A stretch of 64,000 nt of DNA. It comes from Solirubrobacterales bacterium (GTDB lineage Bacteria > Actinomycetota > Thermoleophilia > Solirubrobacterales > 70-9). Positions 40,256 to 48,907 of the stretch are shown here, one piece after another. Location of the stretch: contig JAMLGI010000001.1 of the NCBI GenBank assembly GCA_023958085.1, positions 310,001 through 374,000 of the forward strand, written 5' to 3'. How positions within the stretch are numbered: the first letter of the stretch is position 1; each line of letters begins with the position of its first letter. A program made the position numbers and the translations under genes. The notes beneath the pieces were generated by a model, which saw nothing but the letters and a program-made list of their open reading frames with translations, made no database searches and was not told the origin of the DNA.

Positions 40256-42775
40256 CTAGCGGCAGGGCTTCCTGCTCACGACTATCGTCGTTCGCCTGGA
40301 TTTCGCCTTGAAGTTGATTTTCAGCAGGCGGCCGGTGCTCCGGTAGCGGAGTTGGGTCTTCCTGCCGTTTATCTTCAGGCAGCGGGGGCGGAACGGCCGG
40401 TTCAGTGACCCGAGGGCGGCCTGGATCTGCCAGCGGCGCGGCCTGGTGTCGCGGATCGCCAGGCGCCAGATCCCGCGGCGCGAGTACTCGTTGGAGTAGA
40501 TCCGTCCCCTGGCTTCGAAACGGGCAGACTTCCTGCCGGCGGGGAGGACAAGCAGGCGGCGGTCGGCGGTGTCGTCCAGCCGGTCGATCCCGGTCTGCCC
40601 GGTCCCGTACGGGGAGAGCGTGTCGACGGAGTCCGGCAGGGTGACCAGCATGGTTCCGGCCCGGGCCAGCACCGGGATCCGGTCGGCCGGGGCGGGCACG
40701 GTCCACCAGCCGCCACCGTTCACCCTTGAGCTGCGGACCAGATCGAGCCGGAAGCCGCTCGCCTGGCTCACCCTGAGTGATCGCCAGAAGTCGAACCAGC
40801 GACCCTTCGGCAGATAGAGCCTGCGACCGGTCTGTTTCGGTTCGGTCACGGGCGCCACCATCAGATCCGGCCCGAACATGTACTGGTCCTCGACCGCGGC
40901 CGCCCGGGAATCTCCGGGGTACTGCAGGGCAAGTGCCCGCATCACCGGCATTCCGGTGGAACGGTACTCGGCCGTGGCCCCCTGGATGTAGGGGTAGAGC
41001 TGGGTGCGAAGCTTGCTGTAGCGCCGCCAGATCTGGATCTGCTCCGGGGCGAGTACCTGGGCCCGGCCACGGTTCGAGCCGGCCAGATAGCCGTCGGCCT
41101 GATCACGCATCACGCCGGAGAAGGCCCCGAACTGGATCCAGCGGGTGAGCAGCTCCGGGGTCAGGTCGGGGCTGAGGATCGAGAAGAACCCGCCGATGTC
41201 GGAACCCCACACTCCGACTCCGGAGAGCCCCATGGTGAGGCCGTTGGTGATCGCCGACTTGAGGCCGTCGAAGTCCCACTCGGTCGAGGGGTCGCCGCCC
41301 CAGACCACCGGGGAGCAGGCGGCCGAACCGGTGTAACCGGAACGCACGTATCTGAGTACCGGCCGGCCCGCATCCTTCACCTTGTCGTACGCGGCACAGT
41401 GGTAGTCACGCGGGTACCGGTTGTGGGCGACCATCCCCGGAGTGCCGTCGCTGACTTTCGAGTCCGGCGGGTGGTACTCGCCGAAGTCCTCCATCCAGCC
41501 GTCGTAGCCTGCGTCGAGGGCGGTGTGGAGCAGGCCGCCGTAGGTGTCCCGACCGGCCGGTGAGGTGAAGTCGGTTTCACCGACGTTGTAGGAGAGGTAC
41601 TTGTAGGTGTAGGGCTGACCGTCCTGTTTGAGGGTGAGGCCACCGGCGTTCTTCAGGTCGTTGAACACCGGGTTGTAGCCGGTGCAGACCATCGGATTGA
41701 AGTAGGTCGTGACCGCCATCCCGTTGCTGTGAAAGAGGTTGGTGCGGTCGGTTTCCTCCTGGGGGTTCTGACCACCACAGGGCAGATAGTGGGCGTAGGT
41801 CTGCATAACCGAGGTCGGGATGTCGTTGCTTCGCAGGGTGTCCGCGGTCACCTGGTCACCGCCCTTCGACTGCACCCAGGGACCGAGAAACCAGGGTGCC
41901 GTGGCCGGCTGGCGTCCGATCGCCGCGGTCAGTCGCTGAAGGGCATCGGCCGGCTTCGGCCCGGCAAAGAAACGCAGGGAGATGGAGCCGGGGGAGGGTG
42001 GGTCGGCCGGCTGGTTGGCGAGCCCTTCGACCTTGCGGGAAACCTCCACACTCCATGCGTCGGGCCGGTCGCTCCCGATCCGGAAGTAGCTCGGGCGGGT
42101 GTCCTCCAGGAGCACCCCGTAGCCGGCGGTGGAAAGCAGCCACGGCATCGGGAAGTAGGTCGAGTCCGGCCGGGAGTTGGCTCCCTCGCTGCGGAATCCC
42201 CAGGCGGGGACAAACGAGCCCGAAACCAGCACCGCCTCGCTGTTCCGGTACGGCCCCTCGGCAGCCCAGCTCTCGACCACGTTGCCGCGCTGGTTCACGG
42301 CGTTGGACCGCTCACCGAACCCGAGGTAGCGCTCCGCCGTCGGGGCCTTGAACCCCATGCCGATAGCTTCGATGCCGGTGGTCGAACCGATGACCTCCGC
42401 TTTCAGGCGAACCGAACCGGACCCGGCCGGTTCGAGGGCCACATCGAGGTCACGGGAGGGATCGGTGGTAGCAAGCCGCCAAGTCTTCACCGAACCCGCC
42501 GCGGAAGAGGAGATCACCCTGGTCGCGTGCTGCCAGGTGTCGCCGACCCGGAAGCCGAGCGTGCCGGCGGGCGAGTCTCCGGTTGAGGGGAACTCGGACA
42601 GAACCCCCTTGCCCTTCCCGTCAACCAGACGAAAACCCCACGGATCCGCCGTCACCTTTGCGTTCAGGGGCGAGCTCGACGGCTTGCCGGCCGCCGCGAG
42701 GTCTGATGCGGACAGAAAGACAGCGAGCAAGACCAGCAGGAAAGCCGGGCTCGCCTTCTTGACGAAATTGGACAT
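40256..42775 (-). CDS. Secreted GH31 alpha-glycosidase
   Basis: The 839-residue precursor begins with a signal peptide (KKASPAFLLVLLAVFLSASDLAAAG). The GH31 barrel contains the nucleophile block DGWMEDFGEYHP (Asp430 in EDF), with a second acidic block VVWGGDPSTEWDFDGL in the region of the acid/base. LSGVGVWGSDIGGF is another family motif. C-terminal beta domains and a basic tail follow. The DFGEY nucleophile block resembles the sulfoquinovosidase branch, but the W-x-Q-D-W...RLxWNW sulfonate-binding region of those enzymes was not found, so a neutral alpha-glucoside or xyloside is more likely. Its stop converges on the secreted protein upstream with a 4-bp gap. Confidence 0.85.
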   Translation of the reverse strand: MSNFVKKASPAFLLVLLAVFLSASDLAAAGKPSSSPLNAKVTADPWGFRLVDGKGKGVLSEFPSTGDSPAGTLGFRVGDTWQHATRVISSSAAGSVKTWRLATTDPSRDLDVALEPAGSGSVRLKAEVIGSTTGIEAIGMGFKAPTAERYLGFGERSNAVNQRGNVVESWAAEGPYRNSEAVLVSGSFVPAWGFRSEGANSRPDSTYFPMPWLLSTAGYGVLLEDTRPSYFRIGSDRPDAWSVEVSRKVEGLANQPADPPSPGSISLRFFAGPKPADALQRLTAAIGRQPATAPWFLGPWVQSKGGDQVTADTLRSNDIPTSVMQTYAHYLPCGGQNPQEETDRTNLFHSNGMAVTTYFNPMVCTGYNPVFNDLKNAGGLTLKQDGQPYTYKYLSYNVGETDFTSPAGRDTYGGLLHTALDAGYDGWMEDFGEYHPPDSKVSDGTPGMVAHNRYPRDYHCAAYDKVKDAGRPVLRYVRSGYTGSAACSPVVWGGDPSTEWDFDGLKSAITNGLTMGLSGVGVWGSDIGGFFSILSPDLTPELLTRWIQFGAFSGVMRDQADGYLAGSNRGRAQVLAPEQIQIWRRYSKLRTQLYPYIQGATAEYRSTGMPVMRALALQYPGDSRAAAVEDQYMFGPDLMVAPVTEPKQTGRRLYLPKGRWFDFWRSLRVSQASGFRLDLVRSSRVNGGGWWTVPAPADRIPVLARAGTMLVTLPDSVDTLSPYGTGQTGIDRLDDTADRRLLVLPAGRKSARFEARGRIYSNEYSRRGIWRLAIRDTRPRRWQIQAALGSLNRPFRPRCLKINGRKTQLRYRSTGRLLKINFKAKSRRTTIVVSRKPCR

Positions 42776-42799
42776 TGAGTAACTGTTCCGTGTCGTTGT

Positions 42800-43741
42800 C
42801 TAGGCCTGCTGGACCCGGAACATGCGGCCGTTCGGTCCGGCCTGGAACAGGGCCTTCCCGGCGTCGAGGGTCCACGGCCGGGGCAGGTTCCCGTCCGGCC
42901 GGTTGAGGAACTGGCGGAACCAGTTCGAGGCCGACGGACAGGAGAGTCCGCGTTTCATCCCGACGTAGATGTAGTACGGACCCTTCGGCAGCTTGAGCGC
43001 TCCGATCCGGTCGTTGTGGAGCACCCGGAAGGTGGCCGGGCAACGAGCGAACCGGTGGTTCGGTCCCGGTTTGGGGGACGGCCCGTAGGCGCGGTTGATG
43101 TTGAACCCGACCTTGGGGCTGGTCCGCTTGTAGAAGGTGGCGCTGGCCCGGTTCAGTTTCCACGGGTAGGGCAGCCTGCCGTCGAAGTCGAGCAGGAATC
43201 CCTGGAATCGCCTCACAGCCTGGGCACAGGTCATCTTCCGGTTGTTGATCAGGGTGATCCGGTACTTGCCGCGAGGCACCTTGAAGCTGCCGATGCTGTC
43301 GTTGTGAAGCACCGTGAAGTAGCCCGGGCAGGAGGCCTTGGTGCCGCCACCGCCGCCACCCCCGCCACCACCGCTGGCGGGACGGGCCCGGAAACCGAGA
43401 TCCGACCCTTTGCCGGCCGAGAAGATCCGGTTCTGGCCGCTCTGCCGGAGAACCCACGGCTTTCGCAGCCTGCCGTCCCAGTCCTGGAGGAACTCCGCAA
43501 ACAGCCTGGTCGAACCGGCACAGGTCAGCTTGCTGCCGTTCAGCAGGGTGACGTTGTAGTAGCCGGCGGGGAAGGAAACCTTGCCGATCCGGTCGTTGTG
43601 CATCACCCGGAACTTGGGGCAGGAAACCTCGGCCGCCTGGGCGGGGGCGGGGCTCCGCAGTCCGAGCGTGAGGGCGAGCAGGGCGAGTGCCCCGATGACT
43701 GCAAGGGCGAGCGGTTTCAGGTACTTCGCGGCAAGGTCCAT
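42800..43741 (-). CDS. Secreted protein with three tandem copies of an unrecognised ~85-residue domain
   Basis: The 313-residue precursor has an N-terminal hydrophobic signal (LALAVIGALALLALTLGL...AQAA), then three repeats beginning SCPKFRVMHNDRIG, SCPGYFTVLHNDSIG and RCPATFRVLHNDRIG. Shared positions are C-P, V-x-H-N-D-x-I-G, P-x-G-x-Y, a second Cys in (L/M)(T/S)C, F-x-x-F-L, DG-x-L-x-x-PW-x-L and a final hydrophobic strand. A ten-glycine linker separates repeats 1 and 2. Two Cys per repeat suggest one disulfide each. I do not recognise the domain; a surface or binding role is possible. It lies 24 bp from the GH31 start on the same strand and may be its operon leader. Confidence 0.72.
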   Translation of the reverse strand: MDLAAKYLKPLALAVIGALALLALTLGLRSPAPAQAAEVSCPKFRVMHNDRIGKVSFPAGYYNVTLLNGSKLTCAGSTRLFAEFLQDWDGRLRKPWVLRQSGQNRIFSAGKGSDLGFRARPASGGGGGGGGGGTKASCPGYFTVLHNDSIGSFKVPRGKYRITLINNRKMTCAQAVRRFQGFLLDFDGRLPYPWKLNRASATFYKRTSPKVGFNINRAYGPSPKPGPNHRFARCPATFRVLHNDRIGALKLPKGPYYIYVGMKRGLSCPSASNWFRQFLNRPDGNLPRPWTLDAGKALFQAGPNGRMFRVQQA

Positions 43742-43899
43742 GACACAGGAACACTATCCGCTCTGGATCGATGCGTCGACCGGCTTTTCGGGGTTCCCCA
43801 CATCCCCCTGTGTCAGTCGGCGCGGGTCCCGGTGGACCGCCCGCCGAGAGCCAACGTGTGCCCAGAGAAATGGCTCCAAGCCACGAAAAATCACCCTTG

Positions 43900-43916
43900 T
43901 TTGAAATCATTCCAAA
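43900..43916. promoter_or_regulatory. Probable Fur/CatR box
   Basis: TTTGAAAT-C-ATTCCAAA is a near-perfect 17-bp palindrome (7 of 8 arm positions pair) in a short AT-rich patch directly before the Fur-family gene. This is where FurA/CatR-type peroxide regulators usually bind to autoregulate and to control the neighbouring catalase. Confidence 0.58.
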
Positions 43917-43935
43917 AAACTGATTGACTGCTGGT

Positions 43936-44379
43936 GTGATCGAGATCGAAGCCGAGAAACTGCTGCGGGGAGCATCGCTTCGGGTGACCCGCCCCCGGAT
44001 CGCGGTTCTCTCGGTGATCCACGAGTCTCGACACCGTGATGCCGCCGAGATCATCAGCCTCGTGCAGCGGCGGATCGGTTCCGTATCGACCCAGACCGTG
44101 TACGGAGTCCTGAACGTGCTGGTCGAAGCGGGACTGGCCCGGCGGATCGACCTTCCCGGCTCGGCCGCCCTATACGAAGGTCAGACCGGCGACGGTCACC
44201 AGCACGCGGTCTGCCGGAGCTGCGGAGAGATCGTCGACGTCGAGGTTCCCGAGGTGGACCTTGCGGCCGCCACCCCCGGACGGAAGGACTTCGCGATCGA
44301 TGCGGTCGAGATCACCTACTGGGGGCTCTGCCCCAACTGCCAGGCGTCGAACCTGGTTGCCACAGTGAAAACCGGCTGA
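43936..44379 (+). CDS. Fur-family regulator (FurA/CatR/PerR-like)
   Basis: The protein has a winged helix (GASLRVTRPRIAVLSVIHES; STQTVYGVLNVLVEAGLARRID) and a dimerisation/metal domain with GHQHAVCRSCGEIVDVE and a second Cys pair (GLCPNC), giving the structural zinc site; the HQH motif fits the regulatory metal site. Its position before a catalase matches the actinobacterial furA-katG and catR-catA pairs, so a peroxide-sensing repressor is more likely than an iron regulator. The GTG at 43936 gives MIEIEAEKLL (147 residues); a TTG at 43924 is also possible. A palindromic box lies just upstream. Confidence 0.88.
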   Translation: MIEIEAEKLLRGASLRVTRPRIAVLSVIHESRHRDAAEIISLVQRRIGSVSTQTVYGVLNVLVEAGLARRIDLPGSAALYEGQTGDGHQHAVCRSCGEIVDVEVPEVDLAAATPGRKDFAIDAVEITYWGLCPNCQASNLVATVKTG

Positions 44380-44415
44380 CCGGAACACCCCACAACCCCT
44401 CAACAGGAGGAAAGC

Positions 44416-45885
44416 ATGGAAGACAACAGGAAGCCAGTCACAACCGCGGCCGGCGCCCCGGTCGCCGACAACGAGAACGCGCAGACCGCCGGCCCCCGCG
44501 GCCCGATGCTGCTCCAGGACGTCTGGTTTCTGGAGAAGCTCGCCCACTTCGACCGTGAGGTGATCCCGGAGCGGCGGATGCACGCCAAGGGCTCCGGTGC
44601 CTTCGGCACCTTCCGGGTGACCAACGACATCACCCAGTACTCCAAGGCCGCGATCTTCTCCGAGGTCGGCAAGGAGACCGAGATGTTCGCCCGTTTCTCC
44701 ACCGTTGCCGGTGAGCGCGGCGCCGCCGACGCCGAACGCGACATCCGCGGCTTCGCCCTGCGCTTCTACACCGAGGAAGGCAACTGGGACATGGTCGGCA
44801 ACAACACGCCGGTCTTCTTCCTGCGCGATTCTCACAACTTCCCGGACCTGAACCGGGCGGTGAAACGCGACCCGCGGACCAACCTGCGTTCGGCCGAAAA
44901 TAACTGGGACTTCTGGACCAACCTGCCGGAGGCCCTTCATCAGGTGACGATCACGATGTCGGAACGCGGCCTGCCCGACGGCTACCGTCACATGCACGGT
45001 TTCGGCTCCCACACCTACGCCTTCATCAATGATCAGGGCGAACGCTCCTGGGTCAAGTTCCACTTCCGCACCCAGCAGGGGATCAAGAACCTGACCGACG
45101 CCGAGGCGGCCGCGATCGTCGCCGGTGACCGGGAGTCGGCCCAGCGGGATCTCTATGAGGCGATCGAGAACGGGAACTTCCCCAAGTGGACCTTCTCGAT
45201 CCAGGTGATGCCGGAGGAGGACGCGGAGAGCTACCGCTTCCATCCGTTCGATCTGACCAAGGTCTGGTCGCAGCAGGACTACCCGCTGATCGAGGTGGGC
45301 GAGTTCGAACTGAACCGCAATCCGGAGAACTACTTTGCGGACGTCGAGCAGGCCGGCTTCACCCCGGCCAACTTCGTGCCGGGGATCGGACCCTCACCGG
45401 ACAAGATGCTCCAGGGACGCCTCTTTTCCTACGGCGACGCCCAGCGCTACCGGCTCGGGATCAACCATCACCAGATCCCGGTCAACTCCCCCCGCGGTGT
45501 CGCCGAACCGAACACCTACCATCGCGACGGCGCGATGCGGGTGGACGGCAACCAGGGTGGCGTGCCGGGTTACCAGCCGAACGGTTACGGCCGTTTCGAA
45601 GGTCGGTCCGAGTACCTCGATCCCCACATGCAGCTGAACGGGGACGCCGGAGTGTTCAACTTCCGTGAGGAGGATGACAACTACTTCGAGCAGCCCGGTG
45701 ACCTGTTCCGGCTGATGAACCCGGAGCAGCGCGAGGCCCTGTTCGCCAACACCGCCCGGGCGATCAACGGAGCCTCCGAGGCAACGGTCGAACGTCACAT
45801 CGCCAACTGCAGCAAGGCCGACCCGGCCTACGGCGAGGGTGTGCGGACCGCGATCGAGGCCCTCAAGGCCGGCACCCTCGGCTGA
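44416..45885 (+). CDS. katA: Monofunctional heme catalase
   Basis: The 489-residue protein is a small-subunit (clade 3-like) catalase that dismutates hydrogen peroxide. The distal His is in [14 protein letters not shown], the distal Asn in [13 protein letters not shown], and the proximal heme Tyr in [14 protein letters not shown]. Length is normal for the small-subunit type. It follows the Fur-type gene by 36 bp with the ribosome-binding site AACAGGAGGAAAGC before the ATG, and is probably derepressed by peroxide through that regulator. Confidence 0.96.
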   Translation: MEDNRKPVTTAAGAPVADNENAQTAGPRGPMLLQDVWFLEKLAHFDREVIPERRMHAKGSGAFGTFRVTNDITQYSKAAIFSEVGKETEMFARFSTVAGERGAADAERDIRGFALRFYTEEGNWDMVGNNTPVFFLRDSHNFPDLNRAVKRDPRTNLRSAENNWDFWTNLPEALHQVTITMSERGLPDGYRHMHGFGSHTYAFINDQGERSWVKFHFRTQQGIKNLTDAEAAAIVAGDRESAQRDLYEAIENGNFPKWTFSIQVMPEEDAESYRFHPFDLTKVWSQQDYPLIEVGEFELNRNPENYFADVEQAGFTPANFVPGIGPSPDKMLQGRLFSYGDAQRYRLGINHHQIPVNSPRGVAEPNTYHRDGAMRVDGNQGGVPGYQPNGYGRFEGRSEYLDPHMQLNGDAGVFNFREEDDNYFEQPGDLFRLMNPEQREALFANTARAINGASEATVERHIANCSKADPAYGEGVRTAIEALKAGTLG

Positions 45886-46007
45886 AGTCGAGCGGCAACT
45901 GCCGGTCAATCGGCGGCCCTCCCGATTCAGGGGTCGATCGTGGACGCCAAGCGCCACGGTCGGCCCCGGATTCGTCGGGGGTCGGTTGCGGCAGTATCGT
46001 TTTCCGG

Positions 46008-46424
46008 ATGAAGAACCTCGCCCGGATCATCATTCTCGTCTCGTCGGCCGCGATCCTCGGCGTGGTGGTGTGGTCGGGATCAGCGGGTGCGGGAAAGCCG
46101 GAATACGGGAGAACCGTGGTCTTCAACATGTACCCGACTCCCGAGGTCAAGCCCGACCGGTACTTCCTCACAGCCAACGCCGGACCCTACCTCAAGAACC
46201 TCAGGTGGAAGGGCTGGGGAAGGTACAAGACGGTCGGCAAAGGGCGGTTCATTTCCGACTGTGCGTCCTGCGGACCCAGGGAGAACAAGCCGGTGCGGAT
46301 CACCTTCTTCAGGCGAAAGCCCTGCCACAGGAGCAAGGTGATGATCTACAGCCGGGTGAAGATCAAGGTGATCGACCGTCAGCGGCCCAATCGCGTGCTT
46401 GAGGCCCCGATGGCCTGCTTCTGA
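46008..46424 (+). CDS. Small secreted hypothetical protein
   Basis: The 138-residue precursor has a signal peptide (ARIIILVSSAAILGVVVWSGSAGAG). The ~110-residue mature part is basic, beta-rich in appearance (RTVVFNMYPTPEVKPDRYFLT; VRITFFRRKPC) and has four Cys (SDCASC, KPC, MAC). I do not recognise the family. An exported small binding or cell-wall protein is possible. It stands alone between the catalase and the MhqO promoter. Confidence 0.6.
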   Translation: MKNLARIIILVSSAAILGVVVWSGSAGAGKPEYGRTVVFNMYPTPEVKPDRYFLTANAGPYLKNLRWKGWGRYKTVGKGRFISDCASCGPRENKPVRITFFRRKPCHRSKVMIYSRVKIKVIDRQRPNRVLEAPMACF

Positions 46425-46528
46425 CCGACACACCCGGGTCAGGTCAACCGGGATCGTCCGGTCGGACAATCGCTCCGGGGTCGAGGGATCCCGGCGGTCT
46501 CGTTGGATCCCCGGGGTGGACAGGGTAT

Positions 46529-46570
46529 TTGCGCTTGCAACTATCTCTGCTAGAATGTTGCTTACGCAAC
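46529..46570 (+). promoter_or_regulatory. Promoter and MarR-type operator of the mhqO-like operon
   Basis: A -35-like TTGCGC (46529-46534), a 16-bp spacer and -10-like TAGAAT (46551-46556) are followed by the inverted repeat GTTGC-TTAC-GCAAC (46557-46570). The block CAACTATCTCTGCTA (46538-46552) is identical, on the opposite strand, to the one before yceI at 57843-57857. The two promoters are therefore probably controlled by the same MarR protein, encoded at 56718-57176. Confidence 0.65.
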
Positions 46571-46592
46571 TACTTCTTCCCGGAAGGACACC

Positions 46593-47516
46593 ATGAGACT
46601 GGACGGCATTCACCACATCTCGGCAATCACCGGCAACGCCCCGGCCAACGTCGAGTTCTACGCGGGGGTGCTCGGGCTCAGGATGGTCAAGAAGACCGTC
46701 AACCAGGACGACCCCTCCGTCTACCACCTCTTCTACGCCGACGAGAACGGCACACCGGGGTCCGACCTGACCTTCTTCGAGTACCCGGGGGCACCCTCCG
46801 GCCGGGCCGGCGACGGGATGATCCACCGCATCGTCTGGCGGGTCGGGTCGGCGGACGCGATCGAGTTCTGGGCGGAACGGCTGGCCGCGCACGGCATCAC
46901 CGTTGAGCGTGCTGACGGATCACTCCGCTTCGACGACCCCGAAGGCCTCGGGCACGAGCTGGTCGTGTCCACCGTGGACGACCGGCCGCTGGTCGGCGGT
47001 GCCCCCGACGTCCCCCGCGAGTACGCACTTCAGGGCTTCGACGGGGTTCGCGCCTACAGTTCAAGGCCCGAGGTCAGCGAGCGGCTGCTGCGCGAAACCC
47101 TCGGCTTCACCGGTGAGGACGGCGACTGGGAGGTCCGTGGCGAGAGCCGCGGCGGACGGTACGTCTACGACCCGGCCCCCGAGGACCGGGCGCTCCAGGG
47201 CGCCGGCACGGTGCACCACATCGCCTTCACCGCCCAGAGCGAGGACCTCGAGGCCTGGCAGCGGAAGATCGCCGAGACGGCCCGTCCGACCCCGGTGATT
47301 GATCGCTTCTACTTCCGCTCGGTCTACTTCCGGGAGCCGTCCGGCGTGCTGTTCGAGCTCGCCACCCCGGAGCCCGGTTTCGCTGCCGACGAGGATCAGG
47401 CGCATCTCGGTGAGCGGCTGTCGCTGCCGCCAAAATTCGAACCGCTGCGTGCCCAGCTCGAAGAGCGGCTCACCCCGCTGCCCGACCCACGGGCGGAGCG
47501 GAAGGTGACGTCATGA
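46593..47516 (+). CDS. mhqO: Ring-cleaving dioxygenase of the MhqO / VOC family
   Basis: The 307-residue protein contains two glyoxalase/VOC halves. The N-terminal half has HHISAITGNAPANVEFYAGVLGLRMVKKTVN and DLTFFEYPG, very like B. subtilis MhqO. The second half has TVHHIAFTAQSE and a Glu in SGVLFELATPEPGF. Candidate metal ligands are the His in GIHHI, the His in VHHIAF and the Glu in LFELA. MhqO-type enzymes belong to the quinone/hydroquinone stress response. An esterase follows with a 4-nt overlap, and a MarR-type operator precedes it. Confidence 0.85.
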   Translation: MRLDGIHHISAITGNAPANVEFYAGVLGLRMVKKTVNQDDPSVYHLFYADENGTPGSDLTFFEYPGAPSGRAGDGMIHRIVWRVGSADAIEFWAERLAAHGITVERADGSLRFDDPEGLGHELVVSTVDDRPLVGGAPDVPREYALQGFDGVRAYSSRPEVSERLLRETLGFTGEDGDWEVRGESRGGRYVYDPAPEDRALQGAGTVHHIAFTAQSEDLEAWQRKIAETARPTPVIDRFYFRSVYFREPSGVLFELATPEPGFAADEDQAHLGERLSLPPKFEPLRAQLEERLTPLPDPRAERKVTS

Positions 47517-48190
47517 TCGGCCCGGACAGCCTCACCCACCGGATCCGCCCCGCCCGGGGCGAGGCGGAGGGTGCCCTCGTTTTGCTTCACGGCCGTGGTG
47601 CTGACGAGCACGACCTGCTGCCGCTTGCGGACGCGCTGGACCCGGACCGGCGGCTTCACGTGCTCACTCCCCGAGCCCCGATCACCGGACCGGAGGGTGG
47701 CGCCCACTGGTACGCCCTGGCCGGCCTCCCGACCCCGGACCCGGAGACCTTCCAGGCGACCTGGCCGATCCTCACCGGATGGCTGGACGCGCTGCCGGAG
47801 GCGATCGGCGTGCCGTGGGAACGGACCGTGCTCGGCGGCTTCTCCCAGGGGGCGGTCATGTCCTACGCCGCCGGCCTGGGTGCCGGCCGGCCATCCCCGG
47901 CCGGCATTCTGACCCTCAGCGGATACATACCCGAGGTCCCAGGGCTCGAGCTGGCCCTGGACGAACGGGCCGGGCTGCCGGTCATGATCGGCCACGGCAG
48001 TCTCGACCGGATCATTCCGGTCCGGTTCGGGCAGGAGGCCGCGGCGCGGCTAGGTGGCGCCGATCTGGAAGTCACATTCCGTGAATCGCCGGTGGCTCAC
48101 GGCATCGATCCCGGAGCGCTTCCCGAGCTCCGTGACTGGGTCGGATCGGCGATGGGGCTGCTCGGTTTTCAGCCCAGCAAGGCTTCCTGA
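47513..48190 (+). CDS. mhqD: Alpha/beta hydrolase, phospholipase/carboxylesterase (MhqD-like)
   Basis: The 225-residue hydrolase has the oxyanion block LLHGRGADEHDLLPLA, the nucleophile elbow GGFSQGAVMS (Ser), the acid in GHGSLDRIIPV (Asp) and the His in VAHGI. The type and its coupling to an MhqO-like dioxygenase match the mhqO/mhqD genes of the quinone-stress regulon. The substrate is probably a small ester or a quinone-derived lactone. Its 3' end overlaps the convergent ankyrin gene by 22 nt. Confidence 0.83.
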   Translation: MIGPDSLTHRIRPARGEAEGALVLLHGRGADEHDLLPLADALDPDRRLHVLTPRAPITGPEGGAHWYALAGLPTPDPETFQATWPILTGWLDALPEAIGVPWERTVLGGFSQGAVMSYAAGLGAGRPSPAGILTLSGYIPEVPGLELALDERAGLPVMIGHGSLDRIIPVRFGQEAAARLGGADLEVTFRESPVAHGIDPGALPELRDWVGSAMGLLGFQPSKAS

Positions 48191-48546
48191 CCGAACATCC
48201 CGGCAGCTTCGCGGGCGGTCGGCGTGCCGGCATCGAGATCGGCCCCGGCATCGCGCAGCAGGACAACCACCTCGACCTCACCCTTGAACAGCGCCCCGGC
48301 GATCGGCGACTGGTCCCGATCGTTTCTCAGGTCCACGTCGGCACCCAACCCGATCAGCTCCCGCACGGTTTCCGGGTGACCGCGGTAGGCAGCCAGCATC
48401 AGCGTGGTGTTGCCTTCCGGATCACGGACATCGATCGGCAACCCATGCTCGAAAAACTCGACCAGCTCCGCGGTCCGGCCCTCCCGGGCGAGATCCATCG
48501 CGATCCCCAAGACCTGCTCGACCTGCTCCTCAGACAGCGGCTCCAT
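48169..48546 (-). CDS. Small ankyrin-repeat protein
   Basis: The 125-residue protein has an N-terminal helix pair (EEQVEQVLGIAMDLAREGRTAELVEFFEHG) and about three ankyrin repeats (DPEGNTTLMLAAYRGHPETVRELIGLGADVD; NDRDQSPIAGALFKGEVEVVVLLRDAGADLD...). Such proteins bind partner proteins; the partner is unknown. Its first ~98 bp are duplicated at 48908-49005, where the rest of the gene has been replaced by other fragments. Confidence 0.82.
   Translation of the reverse strand: MEPLSEEQVEQVLGIAMDLAREGRTAELVEFFEHGLPIDVRDPEGNTTLMLAAYRGHPETVRELIGLGADVDLRNDRDQSPIAGALFKGEVEVVVLLRDAGADLDAGTPTAREAAGMFGQEALLG
48449..48546. repeat. Copy 1 of a 98-bp duplication (5' end of the ankyrin gene)
   Basis: This segment matches 48908-49005 in the same orientation at a constant offset of 459 bp. 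The first 53 bp (48449-48501) differ at only two positions; the part nearest the start codon is more diverged, although the encoded MEPLS-x-EQ...AMDLAREGR-x-AELVEFFEH is kept. Confidence 0.8.
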
Positions 48547-48569
48547 GCCGGGAGTCTAGGTCGGTCCGC

Positions 48570-48737
48570 TCACCGGTCGTAGACATCCCGGCGGTGGCCG
48601 GGTGTGACCACAACCACCAGCAGCACATCGTCCTTCACCGTGTAAATCACGCGGTAACTTCCGACCCGCACCCGGAGTGCGTCGCGCCCCTTCAGCTTCC
48701 TGGCGTTCGGCGGACGCGGATCCTCCGCCAGCGCAAG
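48570..48737 (-). pseudogene. 3' fragment of a RelE/ParE-family toxin gene
   Basis: In-frame residues LALAEDPRPPNARKLKG, VRVGSYRVIYTVKDD and VVTPGHRRDVYDR followed by a stop are the C-terminal half of a RelE-type toxin. The N-terminal ~30 residues and a start codon are missing. The fragment begins directly after the stop codon of the SMR remnant, in the same frame, which suggests a recombination junction. No antitoxin partner is seen next to it. Confidence 0.68.
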
Positions 48738-48907
48738 TCACACGATGCCGATGACGATCAGCGCGATCGGGAGGATCCTGCCGAGGGTGGCGGCTTCGTT
48801 GAACCAGACCATCACGGCGATTGCTGCCCCGACCGCGTCGGTTCCGGCCCAGACCGCGTAGCCGGTGCCGACCGGTAGTCCCCGCAGGGCAAGCCCGAGG
48901 AGGATGT
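48738..48907 (-). pseudogene. 3' fragment of an SMR-family (SugE/Qac-like) efflux gene
   Basis: Residues ILLGLALRGLPVGTGYAVW, AGTDAVGAAIAVMVW, and RILPIALIVIGIV followed by TGA match the second half of small multidrug resistance transporters (GTAYAVWTGIGAVG-type block and final membrane helix). The first two membrane helices, including the essential Glu, are missing; the sequence before it is instead the 5' end of an ankyrin gene. It cannot encode a working transporter. Confidence 0.72.

Noticed and set aside
40256-42775. Sulfoquinovosidase (YihQ-type) assignment for the GH31 enzyme
   Set aside because: The DFGEY nucleophile block is similar, but the sulfonate-binding W-x-Q-D-W and R-L-x-W-N-W regions were not seen.
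43338-43559. Proline-rich small plus-strand frame opposite the polyglycine linker
   Set aside because: It is the complement of the glycine codons of the triple-domain protein and has no start context.
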